In this document: in pieces, positions 34,701 to 49,700 of the stretch
Numbering within the stretch: position 1 is the stretch's first letter
How the letters are laid out: each line of letters opens with the position of its first letter
Assembly (NCBI GenBank): GCA_947561395.2
Contig: OX387182.1
Span: 51,359,283-51,423,282 of the forward strand
Direction: 5' to 3'
Source: Buxus sempervirens
Taxonomy: Eukaryota > Streptophyta > Magnoliopsida > Buxales > Buxaceae
DNA length: 64,000 nt
The notes under the pieces: generated by a model
The model's input: only the letters and a program-made list of their open reading frames with translations
Told to the model about the DNA's origin: nothing
Databases searched by the model: none
Program-made: the position numbers and the translations under genes

Positions 34701-37700
34701 TTAAATCACGGCAAAAGGAAATTCCAGAGAGGATGTTTGCTCATTATGGAATTAAGCACAAAGTTTTTTGTTTTGAAGGATTTATGAATTCAAACAAACT
34801 AGCACTTCAAATAGTTGAGAGAAGTGATGAAGACTTTCCAACTTCCTTCATTTCTAGATCAAAAACCTAAGAAATATACATAGCATGTCAGGAGTTTCGG
34901 TATGTTGCAGATGTAATATAAGAGCTCTAACAATGAAATATGATAGAAACATGTGCGATACATCTCTACGCCTCAAGATGGAAGAGGGTGATGATGTTGG
35001 TGTTTCCTAAATGAGGGAGAAAATGAATGGAATTACATATGGAATCCAGGTGCCAAAGAATATCAAGACAAAGGTAATACCATCATACCAACAGAATATT
35101 ATAAAAAGGGAGGAAATTGAGCACAAAGCACAAAAAGAATTTCTCCAGATGAAAGTTGCTTTCAAGGTGATGATATGAACTATGTATTGTACCTAATATT
35201 TCAGGTAACTACAATTTCATTTGTGCAATAAACATACCTGAAGATATAAGCTAAAGTTCTCCATTGCTAAGCATATTAAATAAGTGGTAATATAGCATGC
35301 TTATGCAGTAAAACACAGCCAAAAAAGTTTTACAGCTCTATTCATAATGTATGAGTACCTACAATTTCATGTTTCAGCAAAAGAACATAGAAGATGCATA
35401 ATGGAGTTTTCAAATGTTCTGCACTATTAATAAGTTGTTGCCAACGTGACAAAAGTCAGCAGAGTGCACCCTGTGAAGATGCAGAAACAAGGAGGAGGAT
35501 ACGAAGTGAATAATGGCACTATACATGGCAGCTTCCTAATGTTCAACCAATCTTTCCAGTAGGTAACATGCAGGACAGCGTCTTCAAGAGTTGAGAGGGT
35601 TGATGGGAATGCGAGAGAGATCCATATTCATGTCTAGCACAGGACAGCTAGTGTAATTAAAAGGTAGCCATACTGCATTACAACGCCCCTTTATTGGTCC
35701 TTAACGAGAAGAAATCTGACAGATTTAAGATAAGCCAGGTGGGCCAAGACTCTTAATATATTTGATAAAGTAGAGTCGCAAAGGAGGTTCAAATGAGAAA
35801 GGAGCTAGCTAAGTAAGGGCCACTCCCAATTGAAAAAGAAAACTGGGCTGCTCCCAATTGAAGCTCACAGGAGGAGGTGAATGCTTAAATAATCTAAAAG
35901 TTCCATTAGAGATATTAAGCTTCTTGCGCTTGGTCTATAGCTCTTTTTCAGCATGTCTGGGAAAGATCTTAACTGAGAATCAATCAAGGGAGAAGAAAGC
36001 ACCTTGCCCAGCTGAGTCAACCCAAATATTGTTATCCTACAAGAAACAACAGAACCATCTATTGACAATTTATTGGTAAGAATAGTTTGGGAAGCAAAAA
36101 CTGAAGTAGAGAATTTATTCCCTTATGTAGGCTTTTTGACAGGCATAATAGTTATGTTGGATTCTACAGTGTTGCGGGAAGTGTTCGACCGGAAAAATAC
36201 TGTTATTACAATTAGATTTCACTAAGGATGATATCTACAGGCTATGATAATTCCACTCATGCAAACATAATTCATACCCTTTGACTGGACTTTGTCTTAT
36301 CTATCATAAAATTGAATGTTTTGTTAGATCTATAGATCACAGCAAGATGAGGTTCCAATGATGTACTGCATTTTTTCACATTTAAGACGAGCACCAGGAC
36401 ATATGAAAAGGAATCATGTGAAAGAGCATGCAGCCAAGTGGAGTATTGATAACTCAATTGTACATATCAGACTCAGGCTATACAAGGTTCTTACTCTGGT
36501 AAGTCTCACTAGTGTAACAGTACTTAAAATACAAATTTCAGGAATATAACAACAATAAGTTCAACAACAAAGGAAATTTCTGGTAAGTCTCACTAGTGTA
36601 ACAGTACTTAAAATACAAATTTCAGGAATATAACAATAATAAGTTCAACAACAAAGGAAATTTTTTAAAAAATTTTAATGAAGAACTCAGCAATGCGAAG
36701 ACCACAGAAAATCAGATGAATATAAGAATGAATACAAAAACACATTAAGAAAACTCGGAAACCATTTAGATCTAAAACAGTACCTAGGAGGTTTTGCGGC
36801 AAACCCATAAAAAATTAAAAAGGTGTAATTTGAAATATCAATAAATGACTTGTACCTTTAAGTAGCACCAATGCAAGGACTTCCAACAGTGATGAAACTA
36901 TTACTGAGAACAAAACAAAGACCTGCACAACCAGGAAATGGAAATGAAGAAGTAACCTTGCTAAGACAAGAAAATGAACATGCCTTTTTCATTTATATTT
37001 TCATTTTAAGCAGAACATTTACCAAATATAAAGGAGCATTGAATCAAACTGATCAAATGCTCTACTAAATCTTGTTAATAGAAACAAAATCTCTAATTTG
37101 TAATTTATGCGTGCCAAATATAACAGGAGCATTAAACCAAATTGAACAAAAATTCAAGTAACCTCTATTTGGATCTCAAAAACACGCACACACACAGAGA
37201 AAGAGAGAGAGAGGTAACACAAAGCTAGTACTGTCAGCAAAATAAATATCCAAAGTTTTATCACAAAACAGCAGGGAAGATAAAGTAACTTGACACAAAT
37301 AACAGATAAAATAATTCATTTCATAATATAAATTTGTACTCAGAGTGGAGAAATCATCTTCCCCACAACCTTTTCAGTTTCAAATGACAAAGATGCCATT
37401 GCAGCTAGTTATATGCAGAAAAAAACTTGAGTTCTTTTTTATGTCATATTTCATAACACTTCTATATGATTTGGATTGGCTATCATGCACAAGTTCTAGG
37501 TCAGTTACATGGGATGGGGAGGATTTTTTTTTTTTTTAAGTCAGCTAAGTCTACTGCGAATAGAATCATAGAAAAGATTAATATGAAGCACACATGAGAG
37601 ATGGATACAAGAGAGAATTAAAAGAAGGGAAAAGGGGAACTAAATAAACAGGTAGAAGAACAGGAAAAAAAACTTGATTACAGGCCAAACAAGCTGTAAA

Positions 37701-40700
37701 ATTACAAAAAAAACTAACATCAGTACAAACAGCATGCACGGATATCATAACAAGGCGACTATAGCCCAATCTTTCATCAAATCAGTAGCAGAAACCCATG
37801 TGAAAATCGTCCTTGATAGAAACCCATGATGCCATAGAAACCATTGTATCCTCTGATAGCCCTTCCTTTGTCATCACACCTTCAAAAATTGCATATGTTT
37901 CATGCTTTCTACAGTGACAATAGTGTAGCAGAAAAAAAAAACAATTCAATTCAAAATTATTCCTTCTTTCCAAAATGATAGAATCTCCATCATAATGAGA
38001 GCTCCACAAGAGTGCTCAGCAGCAACCAACTTGGGCCACACCACCTTAACATAGTGGACCACACATAACGGGAAACCTCACAAAGAACAAGCAAATGATC
38101 TACTGACCCCACTGATTTTAGACACATAACACATGTTGGGTGAAAGAGCTCCTGAGCTCCTTCTCCTCAGAAGAATATCAAGACTACAAGAGTATTAATG
38201 CCCTTAAGGAAACTTTGGGTGGGACTGAGTATTTCCAAAGAAAGGAGAGAGGTGTTCTTGCGACCCCTGAAGAGAAAAAGACCTAAGAGTGTAACTGCTC
38301 TCTGAAGCAAGAGCCTACCAAAGATGTTGGGTCATGTAGGCTCAATGATTACACCCCACACAGGGGACCAAGAAAGGATGTCTGACACTAACGGGTCCTT
38401 AAGAAGATGAATGCAAAAAAGGCAAGGGAAACGAGATGCCAAGGAATTGTCACCCCACCAAGGGTCAAACCTAAACCGAATGGAAATACTGGATAGAAGT
38501 TTAACTTTGACAAAAGACCAGAAAGTAGGCACAAGAGATGTAATTGCCTCCCAAGTACTGTCACAGCAGATTCTTGCTTTATCATTTGAGTCCCGTCCCG
38601 TCCATTCCTACGTAATCCATATTTACTTGAAATGATTCTGTACCATTTAAATCGCCAAAGCCATTTTTTCTAGTAGAGTCATATTCTCAAATGGAAATTG
38701 CCCAAAGCTAGACCCTCTCTATTTAAGCCTCTTCAAACCTTACTCCATCTCATTAAGTGGTCCTTCCTATGATTCCATCCCTCCCACAAGAAATTCCTAT
38801 TCAATTTTTCTAGAGCCCACTACCATCTTAGGAGCGTTAAAAGAGAGATAGCAATAAACCAGAAGGTCAGCTAGAGAGGCTCTTCTTAAGGTTATCCTAC
38901 ATCTTAGACAGAAATAATTCATTTTCCAGGACGCTAGACGCTTCTTGGTTTTTTTCAATGACCAGATCCCAAAACTTCTCATTATTCAAACACGCCCCCA
39001 GGGGAAGTCTCAAATATGTGATAGGCAAATCTTGTGGAACACATCCCTACAAACTATTACAATCTCCTCCACATATGAATCCCTAGAAGTTTTGTTTTAC
39101 TCGGGTTGGCTTTAAGTCAAGATGACGTTTCTAAACACTCGAGAATACAACAGATCCAAAAAAACTTCCTCCTTAGATGCCTCAAGAAAAAGGATTTTTG
39201 TCATTAGCAAATTGTAGATGTGAAATATGTCTATTATCTTGTCCGACCACAAACCATAAACTCTACCAAGCCTCTCCACCAAGGATATAAAGCAACTAAA
39301 GACATCACTAACCAAAGTAAAAAGGAAAGGAGAGAAGGAATCCCGCTGTCTAAGACCCCGAGATGAAGGAAAGAGCCTAGCCACACTGTCACTGATGATA
39401 AGAGAAATAAAATGCATTGTGTAGACAGCCCTTATTTCAATCACACCATCTGTCGCCAAAACCTTTCCATCTTAACACTGTGTCCACAAAGCCCTACTCC
39501 ACCTATCATATGCCTTTTGTAAGTCTAATTTCTACTACAATCCAGGCCACCCAGTCCGAAACCTTTCCTCTTCTCTTTCATTGGCAACTAGAATTCTTTC
39601 TAAGATCTGCCTTTTATGATTTTATCAATGAAGGCATTCTGGTTTTCCAAGATAATAGGACCCAAAAACTCCTTTCACCTGAGAGGCAGCACTTTGGCAA
39701 TTATTTTTTGTAGGCTAGCGGTAAAACTAATCAAACACAAATCTTTAACTTTGACTGCACCATGCACCTTTGGTATAAGACTCAAAAAAGTAGCATTAGT
39801 ACCCTTATTAACAATAACAAAATTGTGGAATTCCTTAAAAACTGCTACCATATCATTTCTTATATCTCCTCAACAATCCTGATAAAAGGCTATCATGAAC
39901 CCATCGGGGCCTAATTCTTTATCTCTATCTAAATTCCACACGGCCCTTATAATCTCTGCTTCCTGAAAATCTCGTTCTAACCAGATATGAACCTTCTCTT
40001 CTAATTTAGGGCATTCAATCCAGTCCAAACCAAATGTAAACATTCTTCAGACTTGTAAAGATGGGAAAAGAAGGATTTAAAACCATTTATAATGTCTGAA
40101 TCCTATTCCAACACTCGATCATCTACCATTAGCCTGCGTATTTCGTTTTCCTTCCTTCTTTCATTTTCCAGTCTATAAAAAATTTTCTGTTACCATCACC
40201 CTTCCTCCTCCCACCACAACGCCCTAGATTATTGCCTCCAGTGTATCTCCACAAAACGTGTGATTTCTTCTAAATCACCTTTTGCAGTTTCTTTAAATTG
40301 AATTCACATGTAATCAAATCTCTCTATCCTTCTGGCTTATCTATCATTTCAATAGATTCAATGATACTTTTCTCTTTAGATCCATTCTCTTAAAACACTT
40401 CCCTGTTCCAAATTTTAGTTTTTCCTGCAATCCTTTTAGTGATCGCGTAAAGGAGAAATCTGCCCCTCCTTTTTTCTTGGACCACTCCTCCCACCATTCA
40501 TGAATCAAATTCCTAAATGACCTATCTTGCAGCCACATATTGGCAAAGTGGAAAGGACTAAGACCTATCTTAGAGCTCTTCTCAGTTGAGAAAACATTAG
40601 GGAAATGATCTGATACAGTCCTAGCCCGAGTTCTAAGAGAAGTGAAGTGATATAAGTCCTCTCAACTAGATGAAAGAAAAAAAAACACTTCATCCAGACA

Positions 40701-43700
40701 AACTACGTGTGAGCTTTTCTTTACTATTGGACCACGAAAATCTTGCTCCATTTAAAGGAATCTCCACCAGCTTCTGACAGTTTATAAAACTCAAGAACTC
40801 ATATTTCTGGTGGTCGGATACTTCCAGTCCTTTCCTTTGGGGATATGATGATATTAAAACCCCCGATAATGCACCAAGGGAGCTTAAAAACATTCTTAAT
40901 AGGTTCTAATGCTGCAAAAAATCCTACATCTACCCACCCTCGATTGCCTGTATACATTTGTTAGTACCCAATAAAAATTGCTGATCAAGCAAGGGAAATG
41001 AATGGAGATGGAAAAAGGCCAGGTGTAAAAATCCCCACTAACTACAGCATGAGGATCTCATATAACCACCATCCCCCCTGCACTTCCTATTGAAGGTAAG
41101 AAAGTCCAGTCTGTTCTTTGACTACCCAAAAAAGGGAAATTAGACTTTAACAAAAGACACACCCAATAAGAGACTTGTCCTTGCAGCGAATATTGCCATT
41201 TTCAGTTCTCTGGAGCTTCTCGAAGGAGAAAAACAGAAGAATTTTAGTAAGGTATCAAGTGGCTGTAGCTTAGAGGCCGGTTTTCAAATCAGTCACTCTT
41301 CCATTGATTAACGGTTTCTAGAAAGTCCTTTGGATTTATCATTACTTCTTTCTACTCCAACTATATTCTTTGACTTTTATATCCATCAGGGTGTATAATT
41401 CAGCTAGCATTCTCTGTTCATTAGCCTTGTATAATGTTCATGCACATGAGCTTTATAAGTGGATATATAATCATAAATTGATACAAAAAGGCTGAATTTC
41501 AAGATCTTCAACAGAAAAAAATGATACAAAAAGGCATTCAAATTTGCAGGAGGGAACCATAAATTTATATTGCCAGATTGAAAGGCATCAGACTAGTTAT
41601 TGTTTATTCAGCAAAGATGTAACAAAAATTTCCCTAAACCTCGGAAGCATTTTAAACTGACTAGTTACTTACAGTGTATTTATTAGATCCTATCTGTCTC
41701 TCGAATACCCTGAAGTAATATAGCAGATACAATCCAAACATCATTTCTGGTGTAGAAGAGAAGGCAAAAGCAGAAATAATTAATCTCCAAAGATTAAGCT
41801 TCTTGAGAATATCCTGTAATAAAGAAAGATGATCAGAGTAAAGAATTCAATCTAATTAGTATTAAGATCACAAAATGATATTTGGTATCTATAGTGAAAG
41901 AATACCAATGCTATACAAGATATGGTATCCAGTCTGACAACAGTTATATATTATGTTAAAAAAATAATCATAGCACATCACACTATGGTGTTGCACCCAT
42001 TGATATGGATCGGAAATAATTACCATGCTCCTGAACACAATAACTAGAGAACCTAATGAAAAATTAACATTAAGAATAAAATTTATTCTATGAAAAGAGA
42101 GCAATTTCTATTAGAAGGTACAGTCCTCCCTCACATATTTGAAGAATGAACAATTCTCTGTTGGGGATATATTTATAGTCAAATATAACAAATATGCTTT
42201 TTATTTATTTTTTTTTTTTTTATCACATCCAATGAGATGAACAGATATCCAAAGCCTGCCCAGGCTCAATTGAATTAGTGCCGGAAATGAATTGGCAATG
42301 TCCTAGTATGAAAGTGGACAAGGATTCTAAGATATATAGCTGAGAGCAATTCTCACCAACAACAATCTTACAAAAAGAGATGCTAGCCAAATTCCACTAT
42401 TGTGCATGATTATCATCTAAGGCCTTAGAACAATGTCAAAAAGTAAAGACCTAGAAAAACACTCGTAGAAGGCACCCTTACTTGTCAGATTAAAATGGAG
42501 GGGATGATTAGCAAGAAGTTCTACTTGGCACTAAGAAACTTTATTATTGGTTCACTTAGAAGGTTGTATGGTTCAATTGGAAGCCCAAAATACCTCCTAA
42601 GATTAAGGCATTTTTGTGGACGGCTCTCCTTCATAGGAATAACACGGGTGACCAAGTTTAGAGCGGGTGGAATAAGATGGCTTCAACCCCACATGTTTGT
42701 GTATTGTGTATGGAGGCACGGGAAAGCATTGACCACATATTTCTAGAGTGCCAGTTCGCCTGGGCCATCTGGACGAGACCACTTAGGATGATTGGGGTTT
42801 CATGGATGATGCCGGAATCTGTAATACAATTGTTTGATCAATGGCAGATCAAAGGCCTAGGGAGGAAAGGGAACATTATGTACAGTTTAGCATTCCATTC
42901 AGTTGTGTGGCATATTTTGCTAGAGAGGAATCGCAGATTATTCCAAGACAGAAAAGGAAGCATTGAATATGTAGTTGAATCCATTCTGGCCGCGGTTGCA
43001 TTATGGGTGGCAATACAATCAAAGTTTAGTGGGATGGATGTATCAGAGATCATCAAGGGTTGGTACCAGTGTTGATTATCATCCCCCATTTCCGCTATTC
43101 CTATCGTTAGATTTTGAGGCATCTCTAGGTGTTTTTCTACCGTGATCAGAGTGGAGGTCCTTGGTATATGTGGTGTATTTTATGAGAACTAGTAGGTTTT
43201 AGACTTTACCACTCCACATAGCTTCAAAAAAGTTCTGGACTATGTCCCACTAAAACAATCTTTTATGATCTTTGAACTGATTCACAATCTTGTGGAGTGC
43301 TGCTTGGTCGTTGTTAAGATAATCAAGCCACTCCCGTAGGCAGTTGACATCATTATCTGAAAACAAATCCAAGTCTACTTCCATCAGTAGCAAAGACATG
43401 GGATGCACCGTTTCGAACCATGTCTCTCAGAGAAGTGCTCTTTCTCCTTCAGACCCTCAAGGTATGGTTTGAGTCCTGGTGCTGAACTCAAAAAGAGAGA
43501 AATGCCTCTTTCTTTTTGATACAGTACGGCACCACTCGATGAAAAAAAGAAATGTTCAATCAATTGCCGCGCAATCAGCGGTAGGCTTGATTGATCAAAA
43601 AAAATATATGTGGTCCTCATATCTCATGGGTCCACTTGCCTGTATTGTTTTTTTCTCTAAGTTCTATATATAACATTCTTCATTATCCATCAAAAAAGAA

Positions 43701-46700
43701 AAGAAGATTATTTGGCGCAAAGTAAGAAAAACATGTAAAGTCAATTTACCGTAGCAAAACTTGACCCCTCCTATTTTTTGGAGGGTTAAACTGGAATAGA
43801 AAAGCATATGGAGCCGCAAAGTCAGCATTTTGAGCTGTGTTGCCTGTTGCACAGTAAGGATGCTATAGTGTGTCATCCTTAAAGCTGACATGTGGAAACT
43901 AATAAGCTTAAGAGACTAATCACATAATTAAGGTTAATTATTATTCACTAAATATATAAAAGGAAGTTATTTTAAGAGTGTGATGTACTGAATTATACCC
44001 ATTCCATAATCTCAATCTAATATTTAATTTTCTCTTGAAATACCACAAAATCAGGACCATGTTTCAGTACCATTTGTTTCACTCATCTCTTTTCACATTA
44101 TCTAGTCCTCTAATGTTTATAGATGATATCAAATTAATCTTGCTACATAGAATACGCAATTTCTTCATCCCCTACCAACTTTCTTGCTATTGGTATGACC
44201 TTCCCAGATTTTTACCCTACCAACATTCTTGCTGTGTAATGTTGCTCCTGCCTCCATCTCTTGGGTAATCTGGGGAGAAAGGAACAATAGAATTTTTGAA
44301 AGTGTAGAGCGGGGCCTACCAAATCTAGAAAGAAAAGTTTTGACACTCATGCATAATTGGCTGGCAGCTCATGGTATGATGAACAATGTGCAGATTCAAG
44401 ACCTGATCCTTTGTCACTTGTTTCCAGATTAGGGAAGGAAGTCCAGCAGCAGACATGGGAGGTATTTTGTGTCATCAAAGGAGGGGGGAATGGGGATGGG
44501 AGAGGGAGTATTTGAATATGTAAAACTGCCATCCTGATCTGAATGTTTGATTCCAATATGAATCATAGGTACACTGTTTGTGTACCTATGAATCATGCTT
44601 CTTTCTATCTACATATATAATATATCTTATTTACCAATCAAAAAAAAAAGACAATATTACCTTTAAAATCCTCCACTTCAATGCCTAAATCTCTGGTCAT
44701 ATCCAGAAAAGCCTTGATCAATTTTTTTTTGATGAATAATGAAGTGAGTATATATATTATATGGAAAAGAAAGAGTATAGAGTATGGAGTATGGGGTATG
44801 GGGTATACAAGTGTAACCAAAAAGAAACGACCGCTTTACAAAGACCACATGATCCCTCACTCTGCCCTAACCTCAACCCTGATAAGGCACTGTACAAAAC
44901 ATACTATAGGAACACCACACAAAACTCCATGATCTAAGCTGAACAAGCAATTCAGCTTAAGACCATCAACCCCTCGCACGCCCGAACCCATCAACACCTA
45001 GACCATCAACCTTGATTGTTCCTTTACCATTATCTACATATCTCTTTTCTAGAAAATTTTCTTTTTATGAATAATGAAGATGTATATATATGTACATATA
45101 TGATATAAGATGGAACGTACAACAGCCCAGCTGGGACAACTTAGTGTCCCTTCCCAGATATTTTGAGGACTTTTTTCTGGAATTTCATCACACAAACCCA
45201 GAATAGGACTGCTTAGTATCTCCTCTACAACTCTACCCTTCCCTTCACCTGAGCAGCTAAATTTCCAAGATTAAAACCTCAAGATCAATAAGTATCTCAT
45301 AACTTCAACAAACACTAGGCAGTAGTATAGCAGAAATCATAAGCTTCAAACTTAAAGGAGAATAAAGGTACAGAAGAACACAGTAACTTGTAAAGCGAAA
45401 GGAAAAAGAGAAATAAAGGGAATAAAAGAAGTCAGGTTACCTCGTAGATGGTCAATCATAGACCCTGCCCATCACACAGCCAAATTCACCAATGGCTTAA
45501 TCTAGAAATAGGGCCTCCCAGAGATTCCACAAATCCAAACATAGATAATGTGACAGAATCCCCAATTCGTAACAGATTCAGAACATCCATTAAACCTAGA
45601 ATAATACAACACACTGTCCACATCACCATCCATGCCATCATAATCACTCTCTGGATTAACATTGTTGTTTATAACTCCATCTGACATGGTATAAACTTAT
45701 GCTACCACTGATTTTTCAAGATCGTATTTGGAGTTCTCAAGGTATCCAAACTTACTTCACCAACTACTAACAACCAAAAATATCTTCTCCTTCCCATATA
45801 CTTCCATTGGCGATGGTTATCTCAGCAACGCCCAAGAAGTGCACTAAATCAGCTTCTACCACTAACAAAGATTCAGATGTTGGTGTCTCAGTGGTCAAAC
45901 AGGAATAAACGAGTACTATTTTCTGGCATCCCTAGTTGTAGAACAATCAGGAATGATGTTTAGAGCAACCTATGAGCCTGGTTTCACTTACTACTCTTTC
46001 ATCAACCATTAAGACAAATTCTCATAGCCATGGAGAACCTTGCTAAGGCTGGTTTCCCTTCCGATGTCTTCCGAAATTCCCAACCCTAAGTATGATTACT
46101 CTTGAGATGCTACCAAACAAATCTTTTTGGAGCTCAAATAAATTTGACCCACTTTTTAACAGCGTCTACAATGTTCCTGCCAAACACATTCAACTCCACA
46201 CCCAGATCACCTTGATTACAAAGATAATTTTTTTTTTTTTTGACTAATAATGAAGGATATATTAAAACGAAGTAGAGGAGATGAAAATACAAGGCTCCCA
46301 TGAGATATGGGGGCCATCAACACTATATCTAACAACTACAAACAGAAAAAATAAAAGACAAACCCAGCAAACAGATATATTCCCCTAAGAGAGACATAAA
46401 AATTTTCTAAACTTGGATAACTCTAATCCAATGACATGACTGTAACCCAGTCCCTTAATACTCTTTGGGACAGATCTGAACTCCTTGATGCTAACCCAGT
46501 CTGCAGCAAAAGCAAAGATATTCTCCATAATTCTATGCTTCAATACAGAACCACCTTAAAAAATACATCGATTCCGGGCAAGCCAAATCATCCAAGTGGT
46601 AGCACACAAGACAGCTTGGTACATCAGCTTCCCTTTTTTTGTGAGGAATGGAAACCTCCATTGGTTAAAGAACTCTTGAAATGTTCTAGGCAGCACCCAA

Positions 46701-49700
46701 CAAACACCAAGAAGGCCGAAAAAGGAAAACCAAATAGCAGAAATCAGCTCACAAAGCAAAAATACATGATCCACAGACCCCGCTTCTTTGAGGCATAATA
46801 CACAAACATTAGGCGAGATAGCTAGAGACTTCCTTCTTCTTTGGACATTATCAAGAGTATCAATCCCATTAACGAGAGCTGTCCAAAGAAAAATACAGAC
46901 TTTGGGAGGAGCTAGGACATGCCAAAGAAAAGGAGAATAAGAAGGAGAGTTAAATATATTACCCGCACAAAGATGGGTAAAAAAGGAACAAGTTGAGAAT
47001 GACCCACGAGGAGACAAAGACCAACTACGTGAATCCGGCACGGAAGAGTCAAGAGATATATGCTTCAGCTGGTCTAGAAAAAAACCAAGATCTTCCATTT
47101 CTCGTGGGCTCAAATCCTGACGAAACTGCAGGTTCCATGACAACCCCCTAGAATCCCAAGAAAGGATATCAGATATACATGGATAGGGTAGCAAACGAAT
47201 ACGAAACAGTCTAGGGAAGGATGTAGAAAAGTTTGATGAACCCCACCACCAATCCTCCCATAAACTCAAAGAGGAACCAGAATGGAGAATGTATCTAACC
47301 AAAGGATAAAACTAAGATGCAAGAGCCGATACCGCTTTCCAAGGGTGGCCACAACAAATGCTTGCCTTTGGGTTGATATCACACCCATTTCTATGAATAC
47401 GAATTTTTGCACCCCCAACAAAATTCATTATAATGCCTGCAAAGAGTGAGCTGAAAACCTAGAAACCTAGAATCCATTGTATCCCTACAATGCCTCAAAA
47501 ATCTCTCACTCACACGTCCCATGCCTAGACTATGATCTTGAAGGTCTTTTGCTACGAGAACGTCTCCCTCATCAGCCAACTCCACCTGAGCAGTTTGAAA
47601 ATCCCCACCTCTTTCATCTTCATGCTGATGATTTTCCCGACCATGTATCCTAGTTTCAATGGTTAAGGGAATTCAAAACAAAAGTGAAACACCAACTTTC
47701 CCAACTACACTCCCATCATGTCAATCCTCAAGGTTAGCTCCACCCCCTCGATTAACACCATCTAAGTGCAGATCACGTAGAATTGCAAACATTCATGGTC
47801 TCACTAAGTGGAACAGCATATGCAGTTGATTGCTGGCCTACTGCTCATTTCTTCATGCAATCCTACAGAAATAAGCCACAGAAACAAGACTTCATCTCAT
47901 TTAGAAACAGCATCACCTTCCCCATTATCGTGAAACAAAAAGCCCTTATGACAACTAAACCATGGTTTAAAAAATCAGCTGATGCCAATAAGTATCAGTA
48001 TCATCCCAGGCCAATCCAATACAGGGCCCAGATATCATGGTTTCGCAAGAAAACACGGAAACTGCATAATATCAGCCAATACCAATAAATATCTGCTGTA
48101 TATCATTCCAACAGTTAAACTCAAGATGATATTTATAATTTTCTAATAATATTTTGGCAATAAAGGCTCCACAATATGGTATGTACTTTCTTATATATAT
48201 ATAATTTTTTAGATTGTTCATATATTTTTGAATTTTTTTCGTCAACCTGCTCAACTGCCCAGTATCGACCAATACCATCAGTAACGTCGAGTCAACTCAG
48301 TAGCAGCCTCCAACAGTATCAAATTTTTACATTTCCAAGTTTTTCAATGCCACTTTAATTGCTGCCATGGCACTGTTGGTACTGCTAGGGGTGCAACCCG
48401 GTGTGGTTTGGTTCAAGTTGACCTCAACTGACCATACCAAACTTACTCAAATCTGACCCAAAACCAAACCGACCCGACTTTAGAACCAGAGTTCCCAAAC
48501 CAAGCTAATCTAATTTCCCAACCCAAAAAAACCAAATTGCTTCGCTGAAAAGACGATTCAGAGAGAGGGAGAGAGGATGGTGTGATGGGTGTTTCTATTT
48601 CCTATGGGTTCTATTGTTGTGGATGTATGTTCCTATGCAACATGTGTAGAACATATTGTTCTAACATGTCCAAGGGTGTCTATTTCAGTCATTATTTCAT
48701 TTTTCTCTATGGGGTGATAGATGTATAGTGGACCATTCAGCTTTATTAGGAAGGGTCTGTAGAGGTATTGGGAATGCAATTGCTAACCCCTTGTAGGGGT
48801 GCTATCTTGTACTATGTTCTCTCTCTTCTCTTTATATATATAATCTTCATTATCAATTAAAAAAATTTTGGTTCTTGATCTTTAGAACCAAAACCGAATA
48901 TGTTTAGAAAGACGATTTTCAGGTTTACCCAACCCAAGTGTTTTTTTTTTATATCAGTAATGAAACCCATAGGTGCCACTAATTTCTTATTTTACAACTT
49001 CAACAAAGCCTTCAAATATATCTTCTAGGACCTGGAACGTAGACTTAGACCAGAAAAGTACAGGAATTCTAATAATCCAGTGGAATCCAATGCTAGTGAC
49101 TAATCAAAATCAACTCCAAACTAGGACATCACCATCACCTCATTTCCATTTCTCCTTTAATAAAGATTTCTGCTTCTAATTTTACCAGTCCAATTGTGAT
49201 CAGAGATGCAGAAAGCTCTCTCTTGTCTCAAATACTAGATTTGTTTTCAACATTTACTTTATCTCATATATCTATATAATCTAAGATAACTCATCCAGTG
49301 TTTGCTTTTCTTGCTACCTCTTTTATGCACTGTTGGTCCCAAGCCCGAATAAAAAGAGGGGAGTTACATCATGCTAGCAGCCGATTTAAAAACTTTTGAT
49401 AAATCTAATTATAACATGAATCTTAACTTAGAATCCCATATACATACTAAGTTGTTGTCCAGAAACAGAATGCTGCAACAGAACCCAATTGCAGTGAGAG
49501 ATTAGCAAATGTTGGTTAAGGCATCCTCCATAAACACATGTCGCAACGCTATCCGGTTGCAGAAAGAAGTGAACAAGGGTACTCCCAGCAAGATGGACAA
49601 GTGCGAGTAAAGAAGCTAGTCCAAGAGAGTAAGGTTCGCTTATGTACTGAGAATATAGGAACTTTAACAAGGAAGAAAATAGAGTTAATGAATACTATCA

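Larger units (their letters stand above)
30755..36855 (-). other. Intron 4 of the UBAC2-like gene (6.1 kb)
   Basis: It contains an RTE LINE 3' fragment (+), a LINE 3' end with poly(A) (33,640-33,825), three copies of a short dispersed motif (near 31,825, 32,735 and 34,118), and an 84 bp tandem duplication. The stretches 30,755-31,800, 32,800-33,630 and 34,180-36,490 show no recognisable coding sequence. Confidence 0.65.
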
